Shown here piece by piece: positions 36,602 through 45,414 of a stretch of 64,000 nt of DNA; the stretch's first letter is position 1; each line of letters starts with the position of its first letter. Position numbers and translations under genes: made by a program. The stretch comes from JBCBEX01 sp038528235. GTDB taxonomy: Bacteria; Bacteroidota; Rhodothermia; Rhodothermales; Rubricoccaceae. The stretch is from positions 1-64,000 of the forward strand of contig JBCBEX010000005.1 in the NCBI GenBank assembly GCA_038528235.1, read 5' to 3'. The notes beneath the pieces were generated by a model. That model did no database searches. It was not told where the DNA came from and worked only from the letters and a program-made list of their open reading frames with translations.

Positions 36602-36637
36602 AAAAAACGGCCCCGCTACAACCGTCGAGCGGGGCCG
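36602..36637 (-). terminator. intrinsic terminator
   Basis: Minus-strand hairpin with a perfect 10-bp stem (36628-36637 with 36608-36617, loop 10) followed immediately by TTTTTT. This is the most textbook Rho-independent terminator in the window. It stands between the double-parvulin gene and the GTG of the next gene, 14 bases from it. Confidence 0.85.
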
Positions 36638-36684
36638 AATATTGCAGAGCAAGCGCGACGCGACGGCAGCGCGCCTCACGAGAA

Positions 36685-38712
36685 CTACTCGGTCGCCATC
36701 TCAGGCAGCGCGGCTTTCTCCTCAGCGAAGGCGTCCGCGAGCACGTCGGGGTAGGTCTGGGCGTCGTAGCGCTCGCGGAGGCGAGCCACCCAGGCTGCTT
36801 CGAGGTCGTCCTGGTAGTCGGTAAGCACTTCGGCGCGGGCTTCCTCCAGCGTCTTGCCACGGGGCAGCTCGATGCCGTCGAGCATGAGGATGGTGCGCGT
36901 CGAGCGGTTGGCGAGCACCTCGGTGCGGGCCCCGATCTCCAGGTCGAAGGCGCGGTCGTAGGCGGTATCGCTCGGCTCCGAGACGAAGACCGTGTCGATG
37001 CGGACGCTCATGCTGTCCGTGGCGAGGCGCTCCTGGATGCCCATCGGGCTGACGCCGCCATCGAGGAACTCGCCGACGCGCGCCAGCACGGAGTCGACGC
37101 GGCTGGAGTAGGCGATGACGCGGCGGCGCTCAGGGAACTGGTAGCTCGCCTGGCGCTCCTGGAAGTACGCTTCGAGGCCGGTGGTGTCAGTCTGCGCGAC
37201 CGTCCACACGGAGTCCTCCGAGATGGCGAAGAGCAGGATACCGTCGGCGTACTCTTTCATGATGCGAGCGAAGTCCGCGTCGGTGTCTTCGAGGTCGCGC
37301 GCGGCGATGGTGATCGTCTCCTCGGCGAGGTAGCGACTCATCGCGCCGAGCAGCGCGTCGAGGGTCGGGCCCGTCGGGCGCGCGGTGCGGAGGCCGTCCT
37401 TAAACTGACCGAGCGTGAAGCCTGCGTCGCCGACTGTGGCGAAGGTGCTGTCGGTGTAGGCCCCGAAGCCGTCCTGGTCGATGCGCGTCACTACAGAGTC
37501 CGCCGGGAGGCCCGCGACGGCGTCGGCTACGAGCGTCGAGTCGAAGGTGAAGCCGACCTGGTCCTGATAGGTTTGGGCGAGTTGTTCGCGGAGGCGAGCG
37601 GTGCGCGGCAGGCGCTCGGCGAGCCGCTTCAGCTCCGGGTAGGCCTCGTCGTACGACGGCGGCGCCTGCACCTCGACGAGCTGGATGAGGTGATAGCCGA
37701 AGCGCGTCTGGACGATGTCGGACACGTCGCCCGGGTTCTCAAGCGCGAAAGCCGCCTGCTCGAAGGGCGGCACCATGCGGCCGGTGCCGAAGAAGCCGAG
37801 GTCGCCCCCGTTCTCGGCGGAGCCGGGGTCCTCGGAGTACTGCCGCGCGAGCGTCGAGAAGTCCTCGCCACCCGCGATGCGGGCCTGCAGCTCGGTGATC
37901 GTCTGGAGCGCTGCGGCGGAGTCGGCCGCCGTCTCCCCACCGAAGCGGATCAGAATGTGGCGGGCGCTGATGTCGCCGCGCGCACCGCGACGGTCGGTGA
38001 CCTTGAGAATGTGATAGCCGAAGCGCGTGCGGAAGACCTCCGAGACGCTGTCAACGGGCACCGTGTAGGCCTGCACCTCAAACGCCTCGATCATGCGGCC
38101 GCCGGAGAAGTAGCCGAGGTCGCCCTGGTTGGTGGCCGCCGAGGGGTCCTCGGACTCGGCCTGCGCGAGCGCGGCGAAGTCGGCCCCCGCAACGATGGAG
38201 TCGCGGATCGCGGACAGCTTGGTGAACGCCGCGAGCGTGTCGGCGGGCGCGGCGTCCGGCGTAACGCGCAGGAGGATGTGGCTGGCGCGGACCTCCTCTT
38301 GCTGGCGGTCGAAGAGCGTCTGGACGACCCGCTCGGTGACCTCCTGTTCGAGGAGGTACGGGCGGGCGAGTTGCTCGCGGTAGTCGTCGAGCTCGGCGAC
38401 GTAGCTGGAGTCCTCGTCGAGGCCGAGGTCACGCGCGGCCTGCACCTTGAGGCGGAAGTTGACGTAGCGCTCCAGGAAGTCCTCGTAGGCCCCGAGCGTG
38501 TCCGCGGCGGCGTCCTCGGGGGAGCCGACTGAGCGGGCGTACTGCTCTTCGAAGTCTTCGAGCGAGAGCGTCTCGCCCGCGAACTCGGCGGCGACGGGCG
38601 GCGGCGGCGGGACAGTGGCAACAACGGGCGCGGTGGTGGGGCGCGGCGTGCCGCAGGCGGCAAAAAGCCCGGCACACACGAGGCCGAGCCAAAGGGAACG
38701 TCGAGGAAGCAT
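36685..38712 (-). CDS. lipoprotein peptidyl-prolyl isomerase with two parvulin domains
   Basis: 675 residues. Lipobox LFAACG near residue 18-23, a Pro-rich linker, an N-terminal PpiD/SurA-like helical region (ETLSLEDFEEQYARSVG), parvulin 1 (VRASHILLRVTPDAAPADTL ... FGYHILKVTDRRGARG), parvulin 2 (ISARHILIRFGGETAADSA ... FGYHLIQLVEVQAPPS), then a C-terminal helical part of about 270 residues without clear homology. It probably acts as a periplasm-facing foldase for outer-membrane and T9SS proteins. ATG 38712 begins the lipoprotein signal. Confidence 0.9.
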   Translation of the reverse strand: MLPRRSLWLGLVCAGLFAACGTPRPTTAPVVATVPPPPPVAAEFAGETLSLEDFEEQYARSVGSPEDAAADTLGAYEDFLERYVNFRLKVQAARDLGLDEDSSYVAELDDYREQLARPYLLEQEVTERVVQTLFDRQQEEVRASHILLRVTPDAAPADTLAAFTKLSAIRDSIVAGADFAALAQAESEDPSAATNQGDLGYFSGGRMIEAFEVQAYTVPVDSVSEVFRTRFGYHILKVTDRRGARGDISARHILIRFGGETAADSAAALQTITELQARIAGGEDFSTLARQYSEDPGSAENGGDLGFFGTGRMVPPFEQAAFALENPGDVSDIVQTRFGYHLIQLVEVQAPPSYDEAYPELKRLAERLPRTARLREQLAQTYQDQVGFTFDSTLVADAVAGLPADSVVTRIDQDGFGAYTDSTFATVGDAGFTLGQFKDGLRTARPTGPTLDALLGAMSRYLAEETITIAARDLEDTDADFARIMKEYADGILLFAISEDSVWTVAQTDTTGLEAYFQERQASYQFPERRRVIAYSSRVDSVLARVGEFLDGGVSPMGIQERLATDSMSVRIDTVFVSEPSDTAYDRAFDLEIGARTEVLANRSTRTILMLDGIELPRGKTLEEARAEVLTDYQDDLEAAWVARLRERYDAQTYPDVLADAFAEEKAALPEMATE

Positions 38713-38753
38713 CGTCAGCGAGAAAGCGAAACGGGTGGGACGAGTCAAGCGGA

Positions 38754-38761
38754 GCAAGGTA
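38754..38761 (-). promoter_or_regulatory. candidate -7 box (TACCTTGC)
   Basis: TACCTTGC on the minus strand lies about 41 bases upstream of the double-parvulin gene start and resembles TAnnTTtG. No TTTG partner was seen. Confidence 0.28.
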
Positions 38762-38809
38762 CACTGCTCTCAACGGGCGTCCGGCCCCGTTATGCGTTAA
38801 ACCGCTGCG

Positions 38810-38841
38810 AAAAGGGGCCGTCCGCCCTGCGGCTCCGCCCC
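38810..38841 (-). terminator. possible terminator after the glycogen synthase gene
   Basis: On the minus strand GGGGC and GCCCC (38837-38841 with 38814-38818) can pair around a G+C-rich loop, followed directly by TTTT. The stem is short, so confidence is limited. Confidence 0.4.
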
Positions 38842-38883
38842 CGACGCGACCGTTTGCGCCCCGTATTCGAACAGACGTCAGGA

Positions 38884-40149
38884 CTACACCGGATCGACCA
38901 GCGATGCATAGAACCGCAGCGTTTCCTCGGCGATGGCCTTCCACGAGAAGCGGTCGAGGACGCGCTGCCGACCGGCATGGCCCATCGCGGCGGCGCGGTC
39001 GGGGTCGGCGAGGAGTGCGTTGAGCGCGTCGGCGAGGTCGCGCGCGAAGGCGTCCGGGTCGCGCGGCTCGAAGTCGGAGTCGGCGCTGCCGTCGAGCGGG
39101 ACGAGGAGGCCCGTCTCGGCGTCGCCGGTGGCCGCTGCGTCGTCGGGCGTCACGACGATGCTCGGGATGCCGCCCACCGCCGAGGCTACCACGGCCGTCT
39201 CGCAGGCCATCGCCTCCAGGTTGATGATGCCGAACGGCTCGTAGACCGACGGGCAGCAGAACACGGCCGCGTGGCTGTAGAGCGCGATCACGTCGGGGCG
39301 CGGCAGCATCTCCTCGATCCAGATGATCTCGCCCGCCCCCGCTGCCGCTCTCGCCTCCCGGGCTGCCGCGACGGCCTCGCTCATTTCCTGCGCGATGGCG
39401 CGCGTGTCCGGCGCCCCCGCAGCCAGCACCACCTGCGCGCGCGGGTCGAGGTCCTTGAGCGCCCGCACGAGGTGCACGATGCCCTTCTGCCGCGTGATGC
39501 GTCCCACGAAGAGCACAAACGGCACGTCGGGGTCGATGCCGAGCCGCCGCAGCAACTCCGGCCGCTCCGTCGGGCGGTACTCGTCGGGATCGATGCCGTT
39601 GGGGATCACCGACAGCCGCGCGTCGGGCACGTCGTAGAGCTGCATCACGTCGGCCTTCATCGACTCGGACACTGCCACGACGCCGTCGGCGTTCTGGTAG
39701 GCGGTGCGCTCCACCCACGACGAGGCGTGGTAGGCTGCACCGAGTTGCTCGACCTTCCACGGGCGGTGCGGCTCCAGGCTGTGCGTCGTCAGGACGAGCT
39801 TGGCCTCCGTCAGTTGCCTCGCGAGCATGCCCGCGAGGTGGCTGTACCACGTGTGCCCGTGCACGATGTCGGCGTCGAGCGGCACCGAGCCGGCCATCAC
39901 GAGGTCCCGCGCGGCGGTGTCGAGAAACTTGGCGTGGCGCTCGTCCTGGTGCGGCAGCGCAAACTGCGGATCGACGCCCACCACGCGCAGGTTGCCGTCG
40001 GTGACATCCTGGTCGCCGAAGCTAAACACGGTGACCTGGTGGGCCCCGTCGTCCGCTGCGACTAACTCGCGCACCAGGTACTCGACGTGGACGCCTGCGC
40101 CGCCGTAGATGTGGGGCGGGAACTCGTTGGTCAGAATGACGATGTGCAT
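38884..40149 (-). CDS. GT4-family glycogen synthase
   Basis: 421 residues. MHIVILTNEFPPHIYGGAGVHVEYLVREL is the start of the actinobacterial-type glycogen synthase family (GT4, also found as GlgM, which makes maltose 1-phosphate from ADP-glucose). Other marks are HGHTWYSHLAGMLA, TTHSLEPHRPWK, VSESMKADVMQLY, NGIDPDEYRP, the nucleotide-binding FVGRITRQKGIVHL and the GT-B signature CCPSVYEPFGIINLEAMA. It transfers glucose from a nucleotide sugar to alpha-glucan. No other glg gene is nearby. Confidence 0.88.
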   Translation of the reverse strand: MHIVILTNEFPPHIYGGAGVHVEYLVRELVAADDGAHQVTVFSFGDQDVTDGNLRVVGVDPQFALPHQDERHAKFLDTAARDLVMAGSVPLDADIVHGHTWYSHLAGMLARQLTEAKLVLTTHSLEPHRPWKVEQLGAAYHASSWVERTAYQNADGVVAVSESMKADVMQLYDVPDARLSVIPNGIDPDEYRPTERPELLRRLGIDPDVPFVLFVGRITRQKGIVHLVRALKDLDPRAQVVLAAGAPDTRAIAQEMSEAVAAAREARAAAGAGEIIWIEEMLPRPDVIALYSHAAVFCCPSVYEPFGIINLEAMACETAVVASAVGGIPSIVVTPDDAAATGDAETGLLVPLDGSADSDFEPRDPDAFARDLADALNALLADPDRAAAMGHAGRQRVLDRFSWKAIAEETLRFYASLVDPV

Positions 40150-40268
40150 GGCCGGGGGGAGCGAGGTGGGACAGGGGGCACCGCTACCGCATGGCGGTTT
40201 TGGATGTTTCTCCAAGATCGGCGATGCCCGCCAAAATCCAAGACAACGCCCGAGGCGCTCAATGCAGC

Positions 40269-40298
40269 GCGCCCGGCTTCCGTGGGGAAGCCGGGCGC
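40269..40298 (-). terminator. strong hairpin after LruC gene 1
   Basis: A perfect 13-bp stem (40269-40281 with 40286-40298) and 4-base loop, 24 bases past the stop codon. No T-run follows. Confidence 0.7.
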
Positions 40299-40321
40299 AC
40301 GCCTTAGCGGTTCAATCAGGT

Positions 40322-42388
40322 CTAGCGGTCGTAGACCTTCGAGTTCACGCGGAGGCTCAGGTTGGTGTACCAATCCACATGCGTCGCGCCGCTCGACTCC
40401 GCCCACGCACGGAACCGCGTGTACGCCTCCGTCACCGGCGTCTGCTCCGTCGGGTACACGAACCCGTCCGCGAAGTGCAGCGCCCACGGCAACCCACGCT
40501 CGTTCTTGTACGTGAAGCCCAACCCCTCGTTCGTGCGGTCCTGGCTCGACCCCAGCAGCGCTACGTCCGCTCCCTCCGACGGCATCTGGTTCGGCAGGTG
40601 CACCTCCCGACCGCGCTCCTGGTTGCTCACCAGGAACGGGTTGAGCCATGTCACCGACAGCGCCGGCGCCGCCACCGGCGAGGCAAACACCAGCGCGATC
40701 GCCACCGTGTCCTCCGGCGACACGTACGGCGCCGCCATCTGCGTGTTGGCGAAGTACCCGCCCGGCCGCGCAAGGATCGCGTTGGCGTCGTCGAACACCG
40801 GCACGATCGCTGCCGTGCGCCCGCTCTCGGCGCCGTTGCCGGCGGTCGTAAAGAGGCCGGAGCCGAGGCGCTGCCCGCTCACCGACGCCACCGCTGCGGC
40901 GTCGACCGGCAGCGCGAGCGCGAGGGCGTTGCGGTAGCCGGCGCCGATGGCCTTGACGACGAACTGGCCGTCGAGCTTGGTGAGGTCGCCAGCGGCGTTG
41001 CGGGCGAAGCGGAGGTTGTAGTCGACGACGAGGTCGTTGAAGTCGTAGTCGCCCTGTCCGGGCCAGAGGTCCTCGTAGGCGAGGGTGCCGAACTGGTCGC
41101 GGGCGGGGCCATACTCGTAGGTGGCGACGGTGGGGTCGTTGGGGGCGTCGTCCTGGGTGTCGGGGACGCCGTCGCCGTCCGTGTCCGGCGGGGCTGGCGT
41201 CGCGTCCGGGATGTCCTCGCGCTGGATCGACTCCGGTGGGTTGGCCGTCACGTAGAACACGGCGTCGTTGAAGTCCTGGTCGCAGGCCGGGAGGTTGCGC
41301 TCGATGTCCTCGAAGGCGAGCAGGATCTCGTCGCGACCCGGCACTTCGAGGAGGACGGTGTGCTGACGCAGCGCTGCCGAGGCCTCAGGGTTGAAGTTGG
41401 GGTTTGAGTAGAGGATCTCCTGCCCGCCGCGCTCGACCACGCCGGTGCTCGCGTTGCGCCAGCCGTTGGGGACGAGGAAAAAGCCGATGCCCGTGTTGGC
41501 TGGGAACCGACCGAGGAGCACCTTGTCGCCGGTCAGCAGACCACCGCCGCTGTAGAGGTACGACACGTTGGGCAGGATGAGCCGGTGCTCGGCGATGTCC
41601 GACGGGCTCGCCGGAGGCGCGTCTAGGTCGTAGGTGTAGAAGCCGAGCGCGTTCTTGTAGCCGGCGCCCTCGTGGACGAACGTCACCCACACGTCGGCGA
41701 GTTCGTCGAGGCGGATGTCCAACGTCACGCTGTCGTTGATGTAGTCGGGGCGACTGACCGGAACGTCTTGTCCCTCGGGGAGCGCTGCGTTGACGGCCGC
41801 GATCACACTGGGGTGAACCACGTCCGAAGGGTTGACGAGCGTAGTCGGCACACCACTGTTGGTGTAGGGGCTGTGGTAGGTGAAGGTCACCGCGGCCTTG
41901 TCGCCCGCGCTCTTGGCGCCCGCCGGGGCACCCGTCACGTTGCCAAAGTCGCGCGGCACATCGCCGCCGAAGAGAACAGCAGCCTGGCTGTTCTCAATCG
42001 TGACAGCCTGCTCGTTGGGGAGGCCGAGGTAGTCGGTGCGGACGGTGAGCTCCGTCGTGTCCACCGCGACGACGAGGTCCGCCTCGTAAACGCCGCGCTC
42101 GTTGGTGAAGCCCGAGGTCAGGCGGCGGTCGCCATCGTACACGTCGAAGCGGACGTTCGCCATCGGGCGGTCATCGCGCGAGCGCGCCTCGACGCGAACG
42201 GTAGCGTCTGCGGTGGTGGCGTAGTCGAAGTCGGGCGGGACTTGCATCGCGTCGATGCCGTCGCCGCCGGGAATAACGGGGCCGGTTGGCGACTCGCCGG
42301 GAGCAGCAGCGTCACAGGCGGCGAGCACGAGCGCAAGCGCGGCGCAGAAGACCCAAGAGGTCCGAGAGTAGGTGCGGGGGTACGTCAT
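40322..42388 (-). CDS. LruC-domain lipoprotein 1
   Basis: 688 residues. Lipoprotein signal with lipobox LAAC (Cys25), an N-terminal beta domain of unknown type (ANVRFDVYDGDRRLTSG; LTVRTDYLGLPNEQAV), a DUF4114-like domain with DVWVTFVHEGAGYKNALGF and DQDFNDAVFYVTANP, a calcium-type DTDGDGVPDTQDD linker, and a C-terminal LruC/DUF4842 domain (LAYEDLWPGQGDYDFNDLVVDY). Such proteins are surface or outer-membrane lipoproteins of unknown function, thought to bind calcium or polymers. Residues 404-667 are almost identical at DNA level to LruC protein 2, whereas the first 400 residues are clearly diverged. Confidence 0.9.
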   Translation of the reverse strand: MTYPRTYSRTSWVFCAALALVLAACDAAAPGESPTGPVIPGGDGIDAMQVPPDFDYATTADATVRVEARSRDDRPMANVRFDVYDGDRRLTSGFTNERGVYEADLVVAVDTTELTVRTDYLGLPNEQAVTIENSQAAVLFGGDVPRDFGNVTGAPAGAKSAGDKAAVTFTYHSPYTNSGVPTTLVNPSDVVHPSVIAAVNAALPEGQDVPVSRPDYINDSVTLDIRLDELADVWVTFVHEGAGYKNALGFYTYDLDAPPASPSDIAEHRLILPNVSYLYSGGGLLTGDKVLLGRFPANTGIGFFLVPNGWRNASTGVVERGGQEILYSNPNFNPEASAALRQHTVLLEVPGRDEILLAFEDIERNLPACDQDFNDAVFYVTANPPESIQREDIPDATPAPPDTDGDGVPDTQDDAPNDPTVATYEYGPARDQFGTLAYEDLWPGQGDYDFNDLVVDYNLRFARNAAGDLTKLDGQFVVKAIGAGYRNALALALPVDAAAVASVSGQRLGSGLFTTAGNGAESGRTAAIVPVFDDANAILARPGGYFANTQMAAPYVSPEDTVAIALVFASPVAAPALSVTWLNPFLVSNQERGREVHLPNQMPSEGADVALLGSSQDRTNEGLGFTYKNERGLPWALHFADGFVYPTEQTPVTEAYTRFRAWAESSGATHVDWYTNLSLRVNSKVYDR
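40389..41179. repeat. 791-bp near-identical block, copy in LruC gene 1
   Basis: Matches 42915-43705 with one difference that I can see (A40496 versus G43022, synonymous Arg codons). It covers the LruC domain and the linker before it. Confidence 0.9.
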
Positions 42389-42748
42389 GAATGGAGGGGG
42401 GGTGAGAAGTGAGCCGCCTCAGACGAACGAGGGCCAGAGCCCTATCGCCGTGCCGAGACCGCGGATGGTGGTGTCCTCTTGTTTCAACAAAGAGCAGACC
42501 GTCCCCCGTGTGCCAACCCAAGCCGCCTCCTGTCGGCTCTTCAAACAAAGCCTCGTGTCTGGCCCGAAATCGCAGCTTTCCGGTCACGGTGCTGCATTTT
42601 CAGACAAAACAAGGGCAATGCCCGCGTACTTCGTCACGCCAGCATTGCCCCGTCGTTGTCCGAATGCGTCGCTTCGCAGAGGCCCGCCTCGACACGGTGG
42701 GCCTATCGACCCCCCCGCTAGGTAGAAATCCCTCTGGCTCTACACCCC

Positions 42749-42784
42749 ACCGCGCCTGGCCCCTGGTGCAAAGCCAGACGCGGT
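42749..42784 (-). terminator. hairpin after LruC gene 2
   Basis: A 12-bp stem with one G-T pair (42749-42760 with 42773-42784), about 65 bases past the stop of the gene. No T-run. Confidence 0.5.
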
Positions 42785-42800
42785 GTACGTTCGCGTCTAC

Positions 42801-42829
42801 TAGCGACTGTAGATAGTAGCGACTGTAGA
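42801..42829. repeat. 13-bp tandem repeat copying the LruC gene end
   Basis: TAGCGACTGTAGA occurs twice, 16 bases apart. The gene's own end reads TAGCGGCCGTAGA (stop codon plus two codons), so these look like decayed copies of the 3' end. Confidence 0.55.
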
Positions 42830-42847
42830 CACCAACGGTCCTAGATA

Positions 42848-44857
42848 TTAGCGGCCGTAGACCTTTTCGTCGACGCGGTAGCGCTCGTCGGTGTACCAAT
42901 CCGCGTGCGCCGCCCCGCTCGACTCCGCCCACGCACGGAACCGCGTGTACGCCTCCGTCACCGGCGTCTGCTCCGTCGGGTACACGAACCCGTCCGCGAA
43001 GTGCAGCGCCCACGGCAACCCGCGCTCGTTCTTGTACGTGAAGCCCAACCCCTCGTTCGTGCGGTCCTGGCTCGACCCCAGCAGCGCTACGTCCGCTCCC
43101 TCCGACGGCATCTGGTTCGGCAGGTGCACCTCCCGACCGCGCTCCTGGTTGCTCACCAGGAACGGGTTGAGCCATGTCACCGACAGCGCCGGCGCCGCCA
43201 CCGGCGAGGCAAACACCAGCGCGATCGCCACCGTGTCCTCCGGCGACACGTACGGCGCCGCCATCTGCGTGTTGGCGAAGTACCCGCCCGGCCGCGCAAG
43301 GATCGCGTTGGCGTCGTCGAACACCGGCACGATCGCTGCCGTGCGCCCGCTCTCGGCGCCGTTGCCGGCGGTCGTAAAGAGGCCGGAGCCGAGGCGCTGC
43401 CCGCTCACCGACGCCACCGCTGCGGCGTCGACCGGCAGCGCGAGCGCGAGGGCGTTGCGGTAGCCGGCGCCGATGGCCTTGACGACGAACTGGCCGTCGA
43501 GCTTGGTGAGGTCGCCAGCGGCGTTGCGGGCGAAGCGGAGGTTGTAGTCGACGACGAGGTCGTTGAAGTCGTAGTCGCCCTGTCCGGGCCAGAGGTCCTC
43601 GTAGGCGAGGGTGCCGAACTGGTCGCGGGCGGGGCCATACTCGTAGGTGGCGACGGTGGGGTCGTTGGGGGCGTCGTCCTGGGTGTCGGGGACGCCGTCG
43701 CCGTCGGCGTCCGGCGGCGCCGAGCCGTAGCGCACTACGTCCGTCGGGTCAATCGCGCTGACCGGGTTGGCCGTCACGTAGAACACGACATCGTTGAAGT
43801 CCTGGTCGCCCCAGGTGAGCGGCTGGTCGTCAAAGCCGAGCACGTAGCGGCCGTAGTCCGTGAAGTTGAGGAAGACGTTGTGCTGCTCGCCAGCCGGGTT
43901 GAAGGCCGGGTTCGAGTAGTAGCGCTGGCGCGTCTCGCTCACGGCACGGGCGTTCGAGTCCCAGCCATCCTGGACGATGAACCAGCCAATCGCCATGCCC
44001 GCGTCGAAGCGGCCGAGGTACATCTTGTCGCCGCTCAGCAGCTTGCCGCCCTTCCGGTTGTAGGAGGCGTTGGGGAAGACGACAAGGTGCTCCGTGAGGT
44101 CGGCAACGGAGGCGGGCGGGTTGGCCGGGTCGTAGACATAGTAGCCGAACGCGTTCTTGTAGCCGGCGCCCTCGTGGACGAACGTCACCCACACGTCGGC
44201 CTCGGCGGTGAGGTGCACGTCGAGTTGGTTCCCCTCGGCGACGAACTCCGGGTTGCGGGTCAGCACCGACTTCTTCTCAGGAAGTGCGGCGTTGAGGTCG
44301 CGGAGGAAGTCCTGCGACATCACGTCGCGTGGGGCGATCAGATCGATCGGCTTGCCGCTGTTGTCGTAGTCGCTGATGTAGGTGAAGGCCGACGACGCAG
44401 CCGAGGCAAAGTCGAGCGACGGCGCGACCTCGGTATCGCCGCCGAACTGCGCCACGGCCCGGTCACCATCGAGGGCGACGGTCTGCTCGCTCGGCAGGCC
44501 GAGATATTCCGTGCGGAGCGTGAGCTCGGTCGCGGTAGCCGACGCCACGAAGTCGCCGACGAGGCGCCCTTGAGCGTCGGTCAAGGCTGAGCCGAGCAGC
44601 TTGTCACCGTCGTAGACATCGAAGCGGACGCCTTCGAGCGGGGCGTCGCTGTTGGTGAGCGCGCGCACGTCGGCGCGGATGGTGCGCGTGGTGGCGTAGT
44701 CAAAGTCGGGCGCGACGGTCATCACGTCGGGGTCGCCCGCGGCGGGATCAATGGGCGCGTTTGAGTCGACGGTATCGCAGCCGACAAAGACGGCTCCGGC
44801 GCCCAGGAGCGTGAGGCTCCAGGCACGCAGGCGATGGACGGTCGAGAAGAAAGACAT
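42848..44857 (-). CDS. LruC-domain lipoprotein 2
   Basis: 669 residues with lipobox VFVGC (Cys27), the same domain order as LruC protein 1: an N-terminal beta domain (EGVRFDVYDGDKLLGSAL; LTLRTEYLGLPSEQTV), a DUF4114-like domain (DVWVTFVHEGAGYKNAFGYYVYD; DQDFNDVVFYVTANP), a DADGDGVPDTQDD linker and the C-terminal LruC domain. N-terminal halves of the two proteins are only moderately similar, but residues 385-648 match protein 1 through the 791-bp block. A further 50-base identical stretch lies in the DUF4114 region (44152-44201 and 41650-41699). Function is unknown; surface lipoprotein. Confidence 0.9.
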   Translation of the reverse strand: MSFFSTVHRLRAWSLTLLGAGAVFVGCDTVDSNAPIDPAAGDPDVMTVAPDFDYATTRTIRADVRALTNSDAPLEGVRFDVYDGDKLLGSALTDAQGRLVGDFVASATATELTLRTEYLGLPSEQTVALDGDRAVAQFGGDTEVAPSLDFASAASSAFTYISDYDNSGKPIDLIAPRDVMSQDFLRDLNAALPEKKSVLTRNPEFVAEGNQLDVHLTAEADVWVTFVHEGAGYKNAFGYYVYDPANPPASVADLTEHLVVFPNASYNRKGGKLLSGDKMYLGRFDAGMAIGWFIVQDGWDSNARAVSETRQRYYSNPAFNPAGEQHNVFLNFTDYGRYVLGFDDQPLTWGDQDFNDVVFYVTANPVSAIDPTDVVRYGSAPPDADGDGVPDTQDDAPNDPTVATYEYGPARDQFGTLAYEDLWPGQGDYDFNDLVVDYNLRFARNAAGDLTKLDGQFVVKAIGAGYRNALALALPVDAAAVASVSGQRLGSGLFTTAGNGAESGRTAAIVPVFDDANAILARPGGYFANTQMAAPYVSPEDTVAIALVFASPVAAPALSVTWLNPFLVSNQERGREVHLPNQMPSEGADVALLGSSQDRTNEGLGFTYKNERGLPWALHFADGFVYPTEQTPVTEAYTRFRAWAESSGAAHADWYTDERYRVDEKVYGR
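42915..43705. repeat. 791-bp near-identical block, copy in LruC gene 2
   Basis: Partner of 40389-41179, offset 2526 bases, same orientation. Confidence 0.9.
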
Positions 44858-45414
44858 GGGGTGCGGGTGGAATCGGTGTAGGATCCGCGAGGCGGTTCGG
44901 GGTTGTGGCGTGGGCGGTTCTGTAGCAAGGAATCCGCCCAGGTGGCTGTGCCAAAGATTTTCGCCGCTAGGGTACCCCTCCCGGTCATCGCCCCACAGAG
45001 CCCAGAGAGGTCGATTTCGCAGAATGGTGCATCATTATCCGTCCCTGTATCGTCTTTATTCGCGTCGATTGGAACGGCCCCGCACCGTCGGTAGGACGAA
45101 CGCCGACGCCTATCGACCTGGGGCTCAGGGGCTCGTGTTACGAGATGGCGCTCCGCAGGTAGATGGTGCCTCACATACGAAGAACATGTAGGCCCCAGAA
45201 CCCGCCATTTGCGCTTGCCCTAGAGTTCAGGCACCACGGCATCGCCATTCTCCGCCCGTCCTTCCTGATTCGCCCTGTCGTCACCCATCGGCACTCTATC
45301 ACGCCCAGACTTCTCACCACGCCGGGCGCACAGCGCTACAGCAAACAGAGCGCGGCGGCCACGGCCGTAAAGCCATGACCGCCGCGTGCGGAGTCTGAGA
45401 CGGAAGTGTAGGCG
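44858..45414. other. intergenic region upstream of LruC gene 2
   Basis: 557 bases. I see no gene; short frames lack coding character. It holds the LruC gene 2 promoter region and, at its right end, the terminator of the T9SS gene (45351-45386). Confidence 0.6.
45351..45386 (-). terminator. long hairpin after the T9SS lectin-like gene
   Basis: A 15-bp stem with two G-T pairs (45351-45365 with 45372-45386) and a 6-base loop, 28 bases past the stop codon. CTCTGTTTGC follows on the minus strand. Confidence 0.65.

Larger units (their letters stand above)
42389..42847. other. intergenic region between the two LruC genes
   Basis: 459 bases without a supportable gene. It carries the upstream region of LruC gene 1 and, at its right end, a terminator-like hairpin (42749-42784) and a short tandem repeat (42801-42829) that echoes the 3' end of the LruC genes. 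Confidence 0.6.

Noticed and set aside
36499..38532. Long plus-strand frame opposite the double-parvulin gene
   Set aside because: Shadow of a gene with two recognisable parvulin domains.
42409..42816. Short frames between the two LruC genes
   Set aside because: No coding character; they overlap hairpin and repeat structures.
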